From the IMG/VR virus record IMGVR_UViG_3300027760_000059, positions 1 through 30,468 of that record: a stretch of 30,468 nucleotides of DNA; one strand, given 5' to 3'. Within the stretch, counting starts at the first letter, position 1, and each line of letters opens with the position of its first letter. Source of the stretch: a virus. Below are positions 16,147 through 24,551 of this stretch, piece by piece. The position numbers and the translations under genes are program-made. The notes beneath the pieces are model-generated. The model was not told where the DNA came from. It saw only the letters and a list, made by a program, of their open reading frames with translations, and searched no databases.

Positions 16147-17850
16147 TTAGCTTATGAAGTTAAAGGAACCGGTTATAAAACTGGCATTTGATGTTATATC
16201 ACAAACAGTAGTTCCTGTGCCATTTGCGCCAGTATATTTAGTAGATGTAATACTAAATTGGGTTGGAATTGTACCAGTAGTCCTTCTTGTAATAGTTGGA
16301 TCAAGTGGATATATTGAAACGTTTCCAAATGTTCCTTCATTACTTACTGATAATTTAGAAGTGTTACTTGATATTTGTGGAAGTGATACAGACATTACAG
16401 AATTTCTAATGAAACTGCTAGATCTTGATACTTTGACTGGGATTAATAGTTTTGTTTTAGTATCATAGATAATCGATTTTGGGACTCCAGAAATTTCAAA
16501 ATCATGGGAACTGTTTGATGACGCAATTTCATAACACCATGGAAAATAATAAGAAGGGTCGGTATAGCCAGGATACGATTTATCACTATCACTGGTATTA
16601 AATGCTAATACAAAAATACTAGAGGGGTTTGCAACTATTTGGCCTACTATTAACATATACCTCTCTTTCGCATACGTTGATTGAGTACTATCACGGTAAT
16701 CAGTATTAAAATCATAACTAGCGCTTAATATTTTATATCCAATAACTTTTCTAGTTGGTCCAAAATTAATATCCCATGCATATGAAGTATCGTCGGAGGG
16801 GAAATAACGCTGTGTCCATGCTAATGATATTTTTGAGTTCGCTGATGCCGTTTTTGAATTGTCTGGATAAGCAGCAGACGATGACATTAATAATAAATCG
16901 CCAGTAGTAATACTAGTACAGCTTCCGCCTTGACCTAGATAGTAATTATCTTCGGCATATTTAATATCATTAATATTTGAAAAATTATCTGTATTATTAT
17001 AGTAAAAACATTGAGGCGAGTAATTAGTAGTGATAGTAAATTTACCAAATGCATTCTTTTGTCCGGAGGTATTGGATGCGGTTCCTGCAAATGTAAAACC
17101 ATTAGAAACCTCGGGCGCTTGTAAAAATGCCGTTATATCTAGGTTTGTAAATGTTGAACTTGATACTGTATAATATGAGTTTACAGTACCATTATTAGTA
17201 TTATATGATTTATATAAACCATTCGCCGCCAAATGTATCAATGATGGATTAATTCCAGGATAATTTACCCTGTCAAACTCCATAACATTGCCATATGAGT
17301 GAATATTACCAGATGTGATTGGTTTGCCTGTGTCTTCTTGAGCATTCCATCTTAATGATCCATTGGAATATAATGATATAATGGATGAGTTTACTGAAGA
17401 AGGGCTTCCAACTAATATATGTGCATAGATATTGTCCGACCAATCAAACAAAATTTTACCGCCTGCGTATACTCCAACAGATGTATTACTGATGTTTGAT
17501 GCCCAGATAACATTCCCAGCTGGATTAAACTTTACTAAAATGTATTGTGGAGTATCAGAATCTTCAAATCCGACAATAATATTACCAAGACTATCTGTTC
17601 CAGTTGCCCTAGGAATAACATTGGCGTTGTATGTCCAATACTGTTCATAGTCTCTTAAATATGCACCTTGAAGATCAGAAAATGCTATAGCAGATCCTAG
17701 TGTAGTATTTATTGTCTCACCTGCTCCTGGTTGCATATATCTTACTGTATCAATATCTAAAGCCCCTGAAGTATTTGCATACCCAAGTTCTTTTCTGATC
17801 AATGTTGCACTAATATTATTTGTATTTGGCAGTGTGGTAATCGGTGGCAT
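16147..17850 (-). CDS. Beta-propeller-like tail appendage with phage-structural N-terminal motif
   Basis: 567 residues. The first 60 (SATLIRKELGYANTSGALDI through GSAIAFSDLQGAYL) follow the I-R-x-E-L-G ... I-x-x-S-D-x-x-G pattern found at the start or end of many phage baseplate and fibre proteins, probably an attachment segment. The rest carries propeller-like units: ATGTDSLGNIIVGF, YILVKFNPAGNVIWASNISN, LFDWSDNIYAHILVG and SIISLYSNGSLRWNAQ. The C-terminus (TQFSITSTKYTGANGTGTTV) is Thr/Asn-rich. AAGAG lies 8 bases before the ATG. It resembles the protein at 10927-12489 in design, so the two may be diverged paralogues. A receptor-binding role is inferred from location only. Confidence 0.6.
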   Translation of the reverse strand: MPPITTLPNTNNISATLIRKELGYANTSGALDIDTVRYMQPGAGETINTTLGSAIAFSDLQGAYLRDYEQYWTYNANVIPRATGTDSLGNIIVGFEDSDTPQYILVKFNPAGNVIWASNISNTSVGVYAGGKILFDWSDNIYAHILVGSPSSVNSSIISLYSNGSLRWNAQEDTGKPITSGNIHSYGNVMEFDRVNYPGINPSLIHLAANGLYKSYNTNNGTVNSYYTVSSSTFTNLDITAFLQAPEVSNGFTFAGTASNTSGQKNAFGKFTITTNYSPQCFYYNNTDNFSNINDIKYAEDNYYLGQGGSCTSITTGDLLLMSSSAAYPDNSKTASANSKISLAWTQRYFPSDDTSYAWDINFGPTRKVIGYKILSASYDFNTDYRDSTQSTYAKERYMLIVGQIVANPSSIFVLAFNTSDSDKSYPGYTDPSYYFPWCYEIASSNSSHDFEISGVPKSIIYDTKTKLLIPVKVSRSSSFIRNSVMSVSLPQISSNTSKLSVSNEGTFGNVSIYPLDPTITRRTTGTIPTQFSITSTKYTGANGTGTTVCDITSNASFITGSFNFIS

Positions 17851-17859
17851 ATTTTACTC

Positions 17860-19122
17860 TTAAATTTTAAGTAGATGCGGAAGTCTTTTCCCACCCTCTT
17901 TGTTTGATACTAGCCATGCAATAGTTACACAAACATTCATATTCTTCATCCATTCATTAGGAAATATCGTTTCCCTTCTAAATTCTTGGAATCTGATGTC
18001 TGTGTTGTCAATAAAATCTGCTAAGTATTTATCAGTATAATAGAGAAATGAGTTCTCATTCCAGTATGATACATGAGTAGGATCCTGGAATGCACCTCTT
18101 CCGTCGGTCGACGGAACCTCTATAAATGCCCATCCACCATGAGCCAAGACTCTATGGATCTCACTCATGATTTTTGTTTTATCATGGAGATGCTCTATAA
18201 TATGAGAAGCATTAAGAACACCTACAGAATTATCAGGCAGTGGAATTCCATCATTAAGATCGCAAACAAAATCTGCATTTTCTCTTAGATCTACTGTGAC
18301 ATAACCAGGAAAAGGATTTAATCCTCCACCGATATCAACACATAATAGACCTCTATCCTTGGCATCCTTTTCAGCCAACAGTCTTGCATGTGAATTAAAG
18401 AGTTCTACAGTCGTTGTTTGGATTGCTTGGTTTCTTTCAAGCCATGTATTATTGCCGGTGATTCTGTAGATATAAAGTGTCTTTGGAATACGAACCATTT
18501 TAGTTTGAAGATATGTTCTAATCATAAGTTCATGATCATCACAGATAGATAATTCTGGATTATGACCACCAATTTGTCTGTAGAATGAAGATCTCCAACT
18601 GCGGACATGGTCAGGTGCATACCAAATATAACCGACACTATGACTAGACGGTTCAAAACTATTCATACAATAAAGAGATTTTCCCTTCCAGTCAAACATT
18701 TGATATGTCCAACCATATTGTTCATTGAAGGGTACAAACTCATCTTTCATATGCAACATAGCAGCATCACTAAAGACAAATCCAGCATTGGGATTATTTG
18801 TATAAGCCTTGAACAACTCTTCTAGACAGTCTGGTGTTATTAGATCATCATGATCTACTTCAACAAGAACATCACCGGTACCATGATGAAATGCTTTATT
18901 CTTGATATGACCAATGTTTGTATTATCATCAGCTGCTGGGAAAATCTTAACTTTTGGATTATGTTTAATCACTTCAGGAATATGATGAATTGTGCACTTA
19001 TTATTAAGATACAAAACCCATTCCCAATTGTCATAGGTTTGTTCTAGAATCGTATCATACAATTCTAACAAATATGGCAGGTTGTTAGGATCGTGCTCAG
19101 GCGTAATAATACTAAATTTCAT
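17860..19122 (-). CDS. Fusion of GT2 glycosyltransferase and SAM methyltransferase
   Basis: 420 residues with two catalytic domains. Residues 1 to about 245 are a GT-A family 2 glycosyltransferase: MKFSIITPEHDPNNLPYLLE opening, LVEVDHDDLITPDCLEELF with the metal-binding D-x-D, and RQIGGHNPELSICDDHELMI with the acceptor-side acidic residues. Residues about 257-420 are a class I methyltransferase of the Methyltransf_11 type: LLCVDIGGGLNPFPGYVTVD (SAM-binding glycine loop and following acid), VCDLNDGIPLPDNSVGVLNA, ASHIIEHLHDKTKIMSEIHR and GGWAFIEVPSTDGRGAFQDP. One chain could add a sugar and then methylate it, or cap a glycan. AGGAAAT lies before the ATG; the gene sits 24 bases after the 2OG oxygenase. 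Composition resembles the neighbours. Both domains are clear; the substrate is unknown. Confidence 0.85.
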   Translation of the reverse strand: MKFSIITPEHDPNNLPYLLELYDTILEQTYDNWEWVLYLNNKCTIHHIPEVIKHNPKVKIFPAADDNTNIGHIKNKAFHHGTGDVLVEVDHDDLITPDCLEELFKAYTNNPNAGFVFSDAAMLHMKDEFVPFNEQYGWTYQMFDWKGKSLYCMNSFEPSSHSVGYIWYAPDHVRSWRSSFYRQIGGHNPELSICDDHELMIRTYLQTKMVRIPKTLYIYRITGNNTWLERNQAIQTTTVELFNSHARLLAEKDAKDRGLLCVDIGGGLNPFPGYVTVDLRENADFVCDLNDGIPLPDNSVGVLNASHIIEHLHDKTKIMSEIHRVLAHGGWAFIEVPSTDGRGAFQDPTHVSYWNENSFLYYTDKYLADFIDNTDIRFQEFRRETIFPNEWMKNMNVCVTIAWLVSNKEGGKRLPHLLKI

Positions 19123-19146
19123 AACAAATATTTCCTAAATTTTATT

Positions 19147-20070
19147 TTAATCAAAAAAGAATAAGTGAACAAGCCGGCCATTATTTAAGGTATCACCAAA
19201 ATAAGGTCCGGCAGAATGGAAACACCCGGCATCCATGATTATTAACCTATTGTATATATTACCAGCCACATCCGATATATCAAACTTGGTACTATCATAA
19301 AAATTACCGTTGAATGCATCATCAGCAAATTCATCTAAACGGTGTACTGTTTTATTTAATTTTGATCGATGAAGTCTGGTCCCGCTTTGAATAGGTGCAT
19401 CTGGAGTCAGATAAATGATAGCTGCCCATTTCTGTTGGTCATAGTGATAGACTTGGGGATCTTTTGCAGTTGTTACTTGAAAACATCCATTACACCCATG
19501 AACATCCCAGTTTGTTATTTTTTCACCAATAATATTTTCAAACAGATGTTTTAATTCAGTAGGTCTGTATGTTTCCTTTGATCTAAACCCTTTATAAAAT
19601 CTTAAATCTTCATTGTACTCTAATCCAAGAGCAAAATCTCTAACTTCATCTGGATTTTCATAGACATTATCAACAATAAAAAATCTTTTAGTTGGTCTAT
19701 TTAATGAAAACAATGACGGTTGTTTTTCTATATAAGATTCTTGATTTAACTTATAAATTTTAGAAAGACCAACTAAGTGTTCTTTTCTAATGGAATTAAA
19801 TCTTTCCGCTTTTTGATAAATCGATATTGCAGCATTTGGATATTCTAAAAATTGATATAATTCAGCCATTAGAATACATGCATTATAGCATTTTTCATTG
19901 TTTAGATTGGAACTATATAAATTTAGGTATTGATCAAAATAAAATATTGATCGGCGTGCTGATTCTTTTCTATGTTCTAAACCGAGCGGTAAATCTTTAC
20001 ATTCGTGTGCATCATAATAACTTTTAGCAAGTTGCCAAAAATCAGATTCATTCGAAGGAATTATCTCCAC
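19147..20070 (-). CDS. 2OG-Fe(II) oxygenase-like protein (DUF6445-like) with helical N-terminus
   Basis: About 307 residues from the GTG at 20070. An ATG at 20088 is in frame but has no ribosome site, whereas GAGGGG lies 5 bases before the GTG, so I prefer GTG. Residues 10-110 are helical and TPR-like (ACILMAELYQFLEYPNAAIS, IYQKAERFNSI). The C-terminal domain starts at FFIVDNVYENPDEVRDFALG and carries the double-stranded beta-helix iron ligands His209-x-Asp211 (QVYHYDQ) and His285 (DAGCFHSAGPYF), with Arg299 (NGRLVHLFFFD) placed to bind 2-oxoglutarate. The pattern resembles DUF6445-type oxygenases often seen in marine phages. It would hydroxylate a protein or small molecule using oxygen. It overlaps the prolyl-hydroxylase-like gene by 10 bases and is followed by the GT-methyltransferase, so these genes form one unit. 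Substrate unknown. Confidence 0.72.
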   Translation of the reverse strand: MEIIPSNESDFWQLAKSYYDAHECKDLPLGLEHRKESARRSIFYFDQYLNLYSSNLNNEKCYNACILMAELYQFLEYPNAAISIYQKAERFNSIRKEHLVGLSKIYKLNQESYIEKQPSLFSLNRPTKRFFIVDNVYENPDEVRDFALGLEYNEDLRFYKGFRSKETYRPTELKHLFENIIGEKITNWDVHGCNGCFQVTTAKDPQVYHYDQQKWAAIIYLTPDAPIQSGTRLHRSKLNKTVHRLDEFADDAFNGNFYDSTKFDISDVAGNIYNRLIIMDAGCFHSAGPYFGDTLNNGRLVHLFFFD

Positions 20071-20636
20071 TTTGGCCCCTCGAACCATGCAACTAAACTA
20101 TAACGTGTTCCACGAGTTACTGGAAGAACACGATGTTTAAAGAATGACGGAAAAAATACTGCCGTCCCCTGCATTCTAAGATCATTTTCCGGAGGTATAT
20201 TCACACAATCAGTAAATTGTAAATCACCGCCAGTATATGATTGTGGATCTGAAAGTTGAATTACCATAGAAATTTTTCTGTGGTAAACTGGATCTTCATT
20301 CAGCCAAAATACATCATGATGTTCTTTATACTCGCCAAGTTGATCTTCTGAGTATTCTCCGAATTGAAGAAAATCTAACTTTGTAACATGAACATTAAAG
20401 AAATCATGATTAGCTTGAATTGCCATTTTCCAAACTTCATCAAATATATATTTGTATTTCCAATCATCGGAATTGAAAAACCTAACCTTTGTTTTTCTAA
20501 TATCCTCGTTTACAATATGCCCACTTCCAGATCCGACTAAAGCATCTTGTGATGGGATTGATAAGCAGTCATTAATAATTCTATTACACATTGTATTATC
20601 AAAGCGCGCTTTAAAATAGCACCATTCACCTTTCAT
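20061..20636 (-). CDS. Prolyl 4-hydroxylase-like 2OG-Fe(II) oxygenase
   Basis: 191 residues. The core contains the full P4H/PKHD set: His106-x-Asp108 in EYKEHHDVFWLN, YTGGDLQF (134-141) before the distal part, His168 in FFPSFFKHRVLPV and Arg178 in RGTRYSLVAWFEG for 2-oxoglutarate. The opening (WCYFKARFDNTMCNRIINDC) is the usual helical start. Family members hydroxylate prolyl residues in collagen-like proteins, EF-Tu or ribosomal proteins. The ATG at 20636 is 4 bases after the stop of a collagen-like fibre gene and has AAGGAT upstream. Three collagen-like genes with many Gly-Pro-Pro triplets immediately precede it in the operon, which makes them the obvious candidate substrates. Family assignment is strong; substrate is inference. 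Related oxygenases are common in cyanophage genomes without known targets. Confidence 0.85.
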   Translation of the reverse strand: MKGEWCYFKARFDNTMCNRIINDCLSIPSQDALVGSGSGHIVNEDIRKTKVRFFNSDDWKYKYIFDEVWKMAIQANHDFFNVHVTKLDFLQFGEYSEDQLGEYKEHHDVFWLNEDPVYHRKISMVIQLSDPQSYTGGDLQFTDCVNIPPENDLRMQGTAVFFPSFFKHRVLPVTRGTRYSLVAWFEGPKWR

Positions 20637-20640
20637 TATA

Positions 20641-21957
20641 TTATCCTTCTATTTTAGATTTCAAATACTCTATTTGAGTTTTTTGATCTTTCAACACCTC
20701 AATTAGTAGTGCAACAATTCGGTCATATCTGACAGTTTTATAATTCTCGCCAGATATGCTTTTGCCTTCACTATTTATATCGAATGGTGCTGGTGTTACT
20801 GCCTCTGGAAGAACTGACTCTACTTGCTGTGCTAATAATCCCATATGTCTATCTTCATCTAAATATCCATATTTTTTTGCTATATCATTTCCAGTATAAT
20901 ATACACCATCAATAGCACTCAGTCTTGATAACGAATTGCCAATATTGCTTATTACGCTTTTAAGTCTAGCATCAGAATATCCGGATGTTATAGCCCCGGC
21001 TGCATAGATATATCCTTGTAATCCTTGAATACCAGTTGGCACATTAACATAGAGGATATCTGTCGCTGCTAAACCTGCTGATGAGCCTTGATATCCTTTG
21101 AATCCTTGAGGTCCTTGCAGACCTGTTAATCCTGGTGTTGTAGATTGTGGTCCTTGGGCACCGGGAGGTCCTGCAACACCACGAGGACCTGGTTGGCCTC
21201 TAGGGCCTGATAAACCAGTTGTTCCAGGGGAAACACCAGGATCGCCGCGCTGTCCTTGAACACCCTCTGGACCGCTGCCACCAGGAGCTCCTTGCGGTCC
21301 GCGTGGTCCTGGTGCTCCAGCACCACTTGAGGGAGGAGTCCATCCTGGATACCCTGATGAACCGATTGGTCCAAGCGGGCCTGAACCAATTGGACCAGGA
21401 GCTCCTGGCCCTCCAATAGAGCCAGAATAACCGATGGATCCTGAATAACCTTGTGGTCCTGCAAATCCCGGTTGACCGCGGCCGGCGGCGGACTGCGATG
21501 CCGGTGTACCAGGATTGCCTGTTGGTCCTTGAGGCCCACCTGGTCCTGTTGGTCCTTGAGGCCCCTGTGGACCAGGCGGACCTGGGCCGCCTGCCGAACC
21601 AGGTGGACCGGCTACAGAACCTTGATATCCTTGAAGGCCTTGATATCCTTGATTGCCTGATGATCCCGAATATCCACCTGTTCCTGAAGATGAAATATAA
21701 CCACGCAAAGGCGAGCCTATAGGACCTCTTGAGCCTGGAGTACCGCTACCACTTCCAGCTGATCCTGGTGGTCCAGAACTTCCTACATATCCTATTGGTC
21801 CTTGTGGTCCCTGTGGCCCTCTTGACCCAGCAGATCCAGTATATCCAACTTGACCTTTTATATTAGTTTGTGCACCAATCCATTCACCAGAGCTATTAAC
21901 AACATCTGTAGTTCCAATAGTTAAACCATTTTTTATATCAAATTTTTTAATGGTCAT
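20641..21957 (-). CDS. Collagen-like tail fibre with S74 auto-cleaving chaperone, copy 3
   Basis: 438 residues. A short N-terminal attachment segment (MTIKKFDIKNGLTIGTTDVV ... SSGEWIGAQTNI) is followed by about 280 residues of Gly-x-y repeats with many GPQ, GPP and GSS triplets and several interruptions. A short beta segment leads to the C-terminal intramolecular chaperone of the endosialidase type (Peptidase S74) from about residue 327: YSDARLK supplies the Ser/Lys dyad at its start, then GVYYTGNDIAKKYGYLDEDR, HMGLLAQQVESVLPEAV, and a C-terminal helix (LLIEVLKDQKTQIEYLKSKI). S74 domains trimerise the fibre and cut themselves off. Overlaps the previous gene by ATGA and lies 4 bases before the hydroxylase. 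Probably a trimeric side fibre or whisker; Y-position Pro residues are candidate hydroxylation sites. Confidence 0.9.
   Translation of the reverse strand: MTIKKFDIKNGLTIGTTDVVNSSGEWIGAQTNIKGQVGYTGSAGSRGPQGPQGPIGYVGSSGPPGSAGSGSGTPGSRGPIGSPLRGYISSSGTGGYSGSSGNQGYQGLQGYQGSVAGPPGSAGGPGPPGPQGPQGPTGPGGPQGPTGNPGTPASQSAAGRGQPGFAGPQGYSGSIGYSGSIGGPGAPGPIGSGPLGPIGSSGYPGWTPPSSGAGAPGPRGPQGAPGGSGPEGVQGQRGDPGVSPGTTGLSGPRGQPGPRGVAGPPGAQGPQSTTPGLTGLQGPQGFKGYQGSSAGLAATDILYVNVPTGIQGLQGYIYAAGAITSGYSDARLKSVISNIGNSLSRLSAIDGVYYTGNDIAKKYGYLDEDRHMGLLAQQVESVLPEAVTPAPFDINSEGKSISGENYKTVRYDRIVALLIEVLKDQKTQIEYLKSKIEG
20772..20779 (-). promoter_or_regulatory. Possible internal late promoter TATAAATA upstream of the oxygenase genes
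   Basis: Exact TATAAATA on the minus strand, within the S74 coding part of the upstream fibre gene and 136 bases before the hydroxylase ATG. The sister genes have different bases here. It could be chance inside codons for Asp-Ile-Asn-Ser. Confidence 0.35.
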
Positions 21958-23252
21958 TGTGAAACCTTATCTAATAAAATTTTAATTTGGTGTTGTTGCT
22001 CTTTTATGGCTTCAATTAATAATGGAATTAACTTATCATATTGTACTGTTATAAAATTATGTCCTGTTAAACTAGAGTCGTTACCAGACATATCAAATGG
22101 TGCTTGTTTAATTACTTCTGGCGCAACCAATTCAACTTGTTGAGCTATTAATCCAATCTGTCTAGAATCATCATCGTAACCAAATTGTTTAGCATATTGA
22201 TTTTGTTTAAAATATATTCCTGTAAGAGATAATACTTTATCAAGCGCATTGTCGATGGGTTTAATATTTGATTTTAATCTTTGATCAGAATAATAAGATG
22301 TTATATCACCAGTGGCTTGTAATGTTCCAGTTGGACCCGCCGGAGTATTAACACCAACGGCAGAAGCATATGAATATGTTGAATATGAAACACCCACTGA
22401 TCCTTGATATCCTATTGGTCCTTGTGGACCTTGAAGACCTGAAGCACCAGTGGGCCCTGCAGCACCTGTATTTGTACCAGCAGAACCCCAATAACCGGCG
22501 GATCCTTGATATCCTTGAGGTCCTACTGGAGAAGGCCCGAGCGAACCAGTATATCCTACTTGTCCTTGTGGGCCAAGTGCAGAACCTGAAGGTCCTGGTG
22601 GTCCTGGTGGGCCAGGATTTTGACCGGGAATTCCAGGACCGGGATTGCCTTGCGGTCCTTGGATTCCTTGTGGTCCAGTTGCAGTTCCCCCTGTAGGTCC
22701 TTGTAGTCCAGATTGACCTTGTGCACCTACAAAACCACGAGAGCCTACTGGACCGAGTGAAGCACCTTGCGGACCTTGCGGTCCATCTATGCCCTCTAAA
22801 CCTTGAACTCCTTGTTTACCTGGAATTCCAAATAGACCTGGAGGTCCTGGAGGACCTGGAGTAGTTCCTTGCGGTCCATTTGCACCAGAATTTCCTGGCG
22901 ATCCTGCTCCGCCTACAGAACCGCTGTATCCTTGAATACCTTGCGGCCCTTTCAATCCAACATTATTAAAATTTATAATAGGCCCTTGAGCACCCTGTGG
23001 CCCATTTGGCCCAAAATCACCAGAAGCCCCCGGTGGCCCACTACCAGGTGGGCTAGCAGGACCTGGACTACCAATAGCGCCTTGAACTCCACGATCGCCA
23101 GTAGGACCAGCGGTTATAGTATTTGGTCCAGGATCGCCAGGCAATCCTGCATAACCAGAATTTGGTCCTTGCCAAACACCGCTAGAATCAACTATTGTTT
23201 GTGCGCCTGAAATAATTCCATTAGCAACAATGAACTTTTTATCATTCGCCAT
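21954..23252 (-). CDS. Collagen-like tail fibre with S74 auto-cleaving chaperone, copy 2
   Basis: 432 residues with the same plan as its neighbours. It opens MANDKKFIVANGIISGAQTI with VDSSGVWQGPNSGYAG. The Gly-x-y region spans about 33-300 and is rich in GPP, GPQ and GIQ triplets, with a GYQGSAGYWGSAG patch near its end. The S74 domain begins near residue 321 with YSDQRLK and continues GIYFKQNQYAKQFGYDDDSR, QIGLIAQQVELVAPEVIKQA and LIEAIKEQQHQIKILLDKV. It overlaps copy 1 by 11 bases and copy 3 by 4 bases. Collagen blocks differ between copies while both ends are conserved, which suggests exchange or fast divergence of the shaft. Function as a virion fibre is inferred from architecture. Confidence 0.9.
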   Translation of the reverse strand: MANDKKFIVANGIISGAQTIVDSSGVWQGPNSGYAGLPGDPGPNTITAGPTGDRGVQGAIGSPGPASPPGSGPPGASGDFGPNGPQGAQGPIINFNNVGLKGPQGIQGYSGSVGGAGSPGNSGANGPQGTTPGPPGPPGLFGIPGKQGVQGLEGIDGPQGPQGASLGPVGSRGFVGAQGQSGLQGPTGGTATGPQGIQGPQGNPGPGIPGQNPGPPGPPGPSGSALGPQGQVGYTGSLGPSPVGPQGYQGSAGYWGSAGTNTGAAGPTGASGLQGPQGPIGYQGSVGVSYSTYSYASAVGVNTPAGPTGTLQATGDITSYYSDQRLKSNIKPIDNALDKVLSLTGIYFKQNQYAKQFGYDDDSRQIGLIAQQVELVAPEVIKQAPFDMSGNDSSLTGHNFITVQYDKLIPLLIEAIKEQQHQIKILLDKVSQ

Positions 23253-24534
23253 TTAATAATTCCTCTAACACCATTATTTCACGCTGTTGTTTTTTTATAG
23301 TTTCAATTAATAATGGTATAAATCTATCGTACATAACAGTTAGATAATTTTCATCAAATGGTGCTTTTTGAACAATTTCAGGAGCAACTTTTTGGACTTC
23401 TTGAGCAATAACACCTATTTGACGTTGTTTGTTTTGAAATCCGTTTAATTCAGCTAAATCATTTTGGGTGTAAAAAACTCCATTTAAATTATAAATAATT
23501 TCATCTGCATTTTTTATATATTCTATTTCGTCTTTAAGTCTTACATCAGAATAATAACTAATTATATCACCAGATGCTCGAACATCGCCTGTTGGCGCCG
23601 GAGTAGCAATTCCTACTGATAAATTATTTACAGAAATGGTTGTAGTTTGATATCCGTCCGGTGTACCTGGATTGCCAACTGGTCCAGTTCGTCCAATTGG
23701 TCCAGTTGGGCCTGGTGGTCCTTGTCTACCGGGTGCGCCTACTGATCCTTGATATCCATTCCCGCCAGTTGGTCCTATAAGCCCTGTTGCACCTTGTGGG
23801 CCTGGTGGTCCACCCGCGACTCCTGGCAAACCAGTCAGTCCTCGCGGGCCAGCAGCATAAGATGGAATACCTGGAAACCCGGTAATACCATCGGGTCCCG
23901 GTGAACCGGTATTGGGCGTGGCTGAACTCGGCGCCCCAATATCACCTTGTGGGCCTGCAGGTCCCTGCGGTGCGCTGATACCTGTTGGTCCTGTTGGTCC
24001 TTGCTGGCCTAAAGCTCCCTGCGGTCCTTGTCTACCCTGTGCACCGGTAGCACCGGTCGGGCCCACTATACCAGAAGAACCACTGTATCCGATAGGACCT
24101 ATAACAGTTCCTTGTGGTCCTTGTGGGCCAATTGGCCCAGGAGGTCCCTCTGGGCCTGGAGTACTCGATGGAGTATTATTGTCAGGACCTGGAGGACCAG
24201 GAAACCCAGGATATCCTGTATCGCCTAAAAGTCCTTGCGGACCCTGAGATCCATAAGTTCTTACTCCAATAAATCCTTGTGCGCCAGAGGCAGAACCAGA
24301 ATATCCTTGGGGTCCTGAAGGGCCCGGAGTACCAGATGGTCCTGGTGGGCCTGCAGAACCACTGTATCCTATTTGACCAGCCGAGCCAGGAAAACCAATA
24401 GGACCCGGCGCGCCAACAGATCCTGTATAACCAATAATATTTGTCTGTGGCCCTATCCACTGGCCTTGATTATTAATAATAGCGATCGTATTAACAGAAA
24501 TACCATTTGCAGGAACTACAAAGCCTTTTTTCAC
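23242..24534 (-). CDS. Collagen-like tail fibre with S74 auto-cleaving chaperone, copy 1
   Basis: 430 residues starting at a GTG (24534), with GGAG 9 bases upstream; no better ATG is in frame nearby. Opening KKGFVVPANGISVNTIAIIN with QGQWIGPQTNIIGYTG matches the other copies. The Gly-x-y region (about 35-295) is the most Pro-rich of the three (GPPGPSGTPGPSGPQG). The S74 part starts near residue 328 with YSDVRLK, then GVFYTQNDLAELNGFQNKQR, QIGVIAQEVQKVAPEIVQKA and LIETIKKQQREIMVLEELL. The DNA of the shaft gives long antisense open frames on the plus strand, which are artefacts of Gly/Pro codons. Three tandem paralogues suggest heterotrimers or alternative fibres. Confidence 0.9.
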   Translation of the reverse strand: MKKGFVVPANGISVNTIAIINNQGQWIGPQTNIIGYTGSVGAPGPIGFPGSAGQIGYSGSAGPPGPSGTPGPSGPQGYSGSASGAQGFIGVRTYGSQGPQGLLGDTGYPGFPGPPGPDNNTPSSTPGPEGPPGPIGPQGPQGTVIGPIGYSGSSGIVGPTGATGAQGRQGPQGALGQQGPTGPTGISAPQGPAGPQGDIGAPSSATPNTGSPGPDGITGFPGIPSYAAGPRGLTGLPGVAGGPPGPQGATGLIGPTGGNGYQGSVGAPGRQGPPGPTGPIGRTGPVGNPGTPDGYQTTTISVNNLSVGIATPAPTGDVRASGDIISYYSDVRLKDEIEYIKNADEIIYNLNGVFYTQNDLAELNGFQNKQRQIGVIAQEVQKVAPEIVQKAPFDENYLTVMYDRFIPLLIETIKKQQREIMVLEELLNGE

Positions 24535-24551
24535 TATTTAAAACTCCAAAG

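Noticed and set aside
23489-23496. TATAAATA on the plus strand
   Set aside because: It is inside a minus-strand S74 coding region with no plus-strand gene downstream.
23912-24247. Plus-strand open frame rich in Cys-Gly-Pro, and others opposite the collagen genes
   Set aside because: They are antisense readings of Gly-Pro and Gly-Gln codons, with no ribosome site and no sense on their own.
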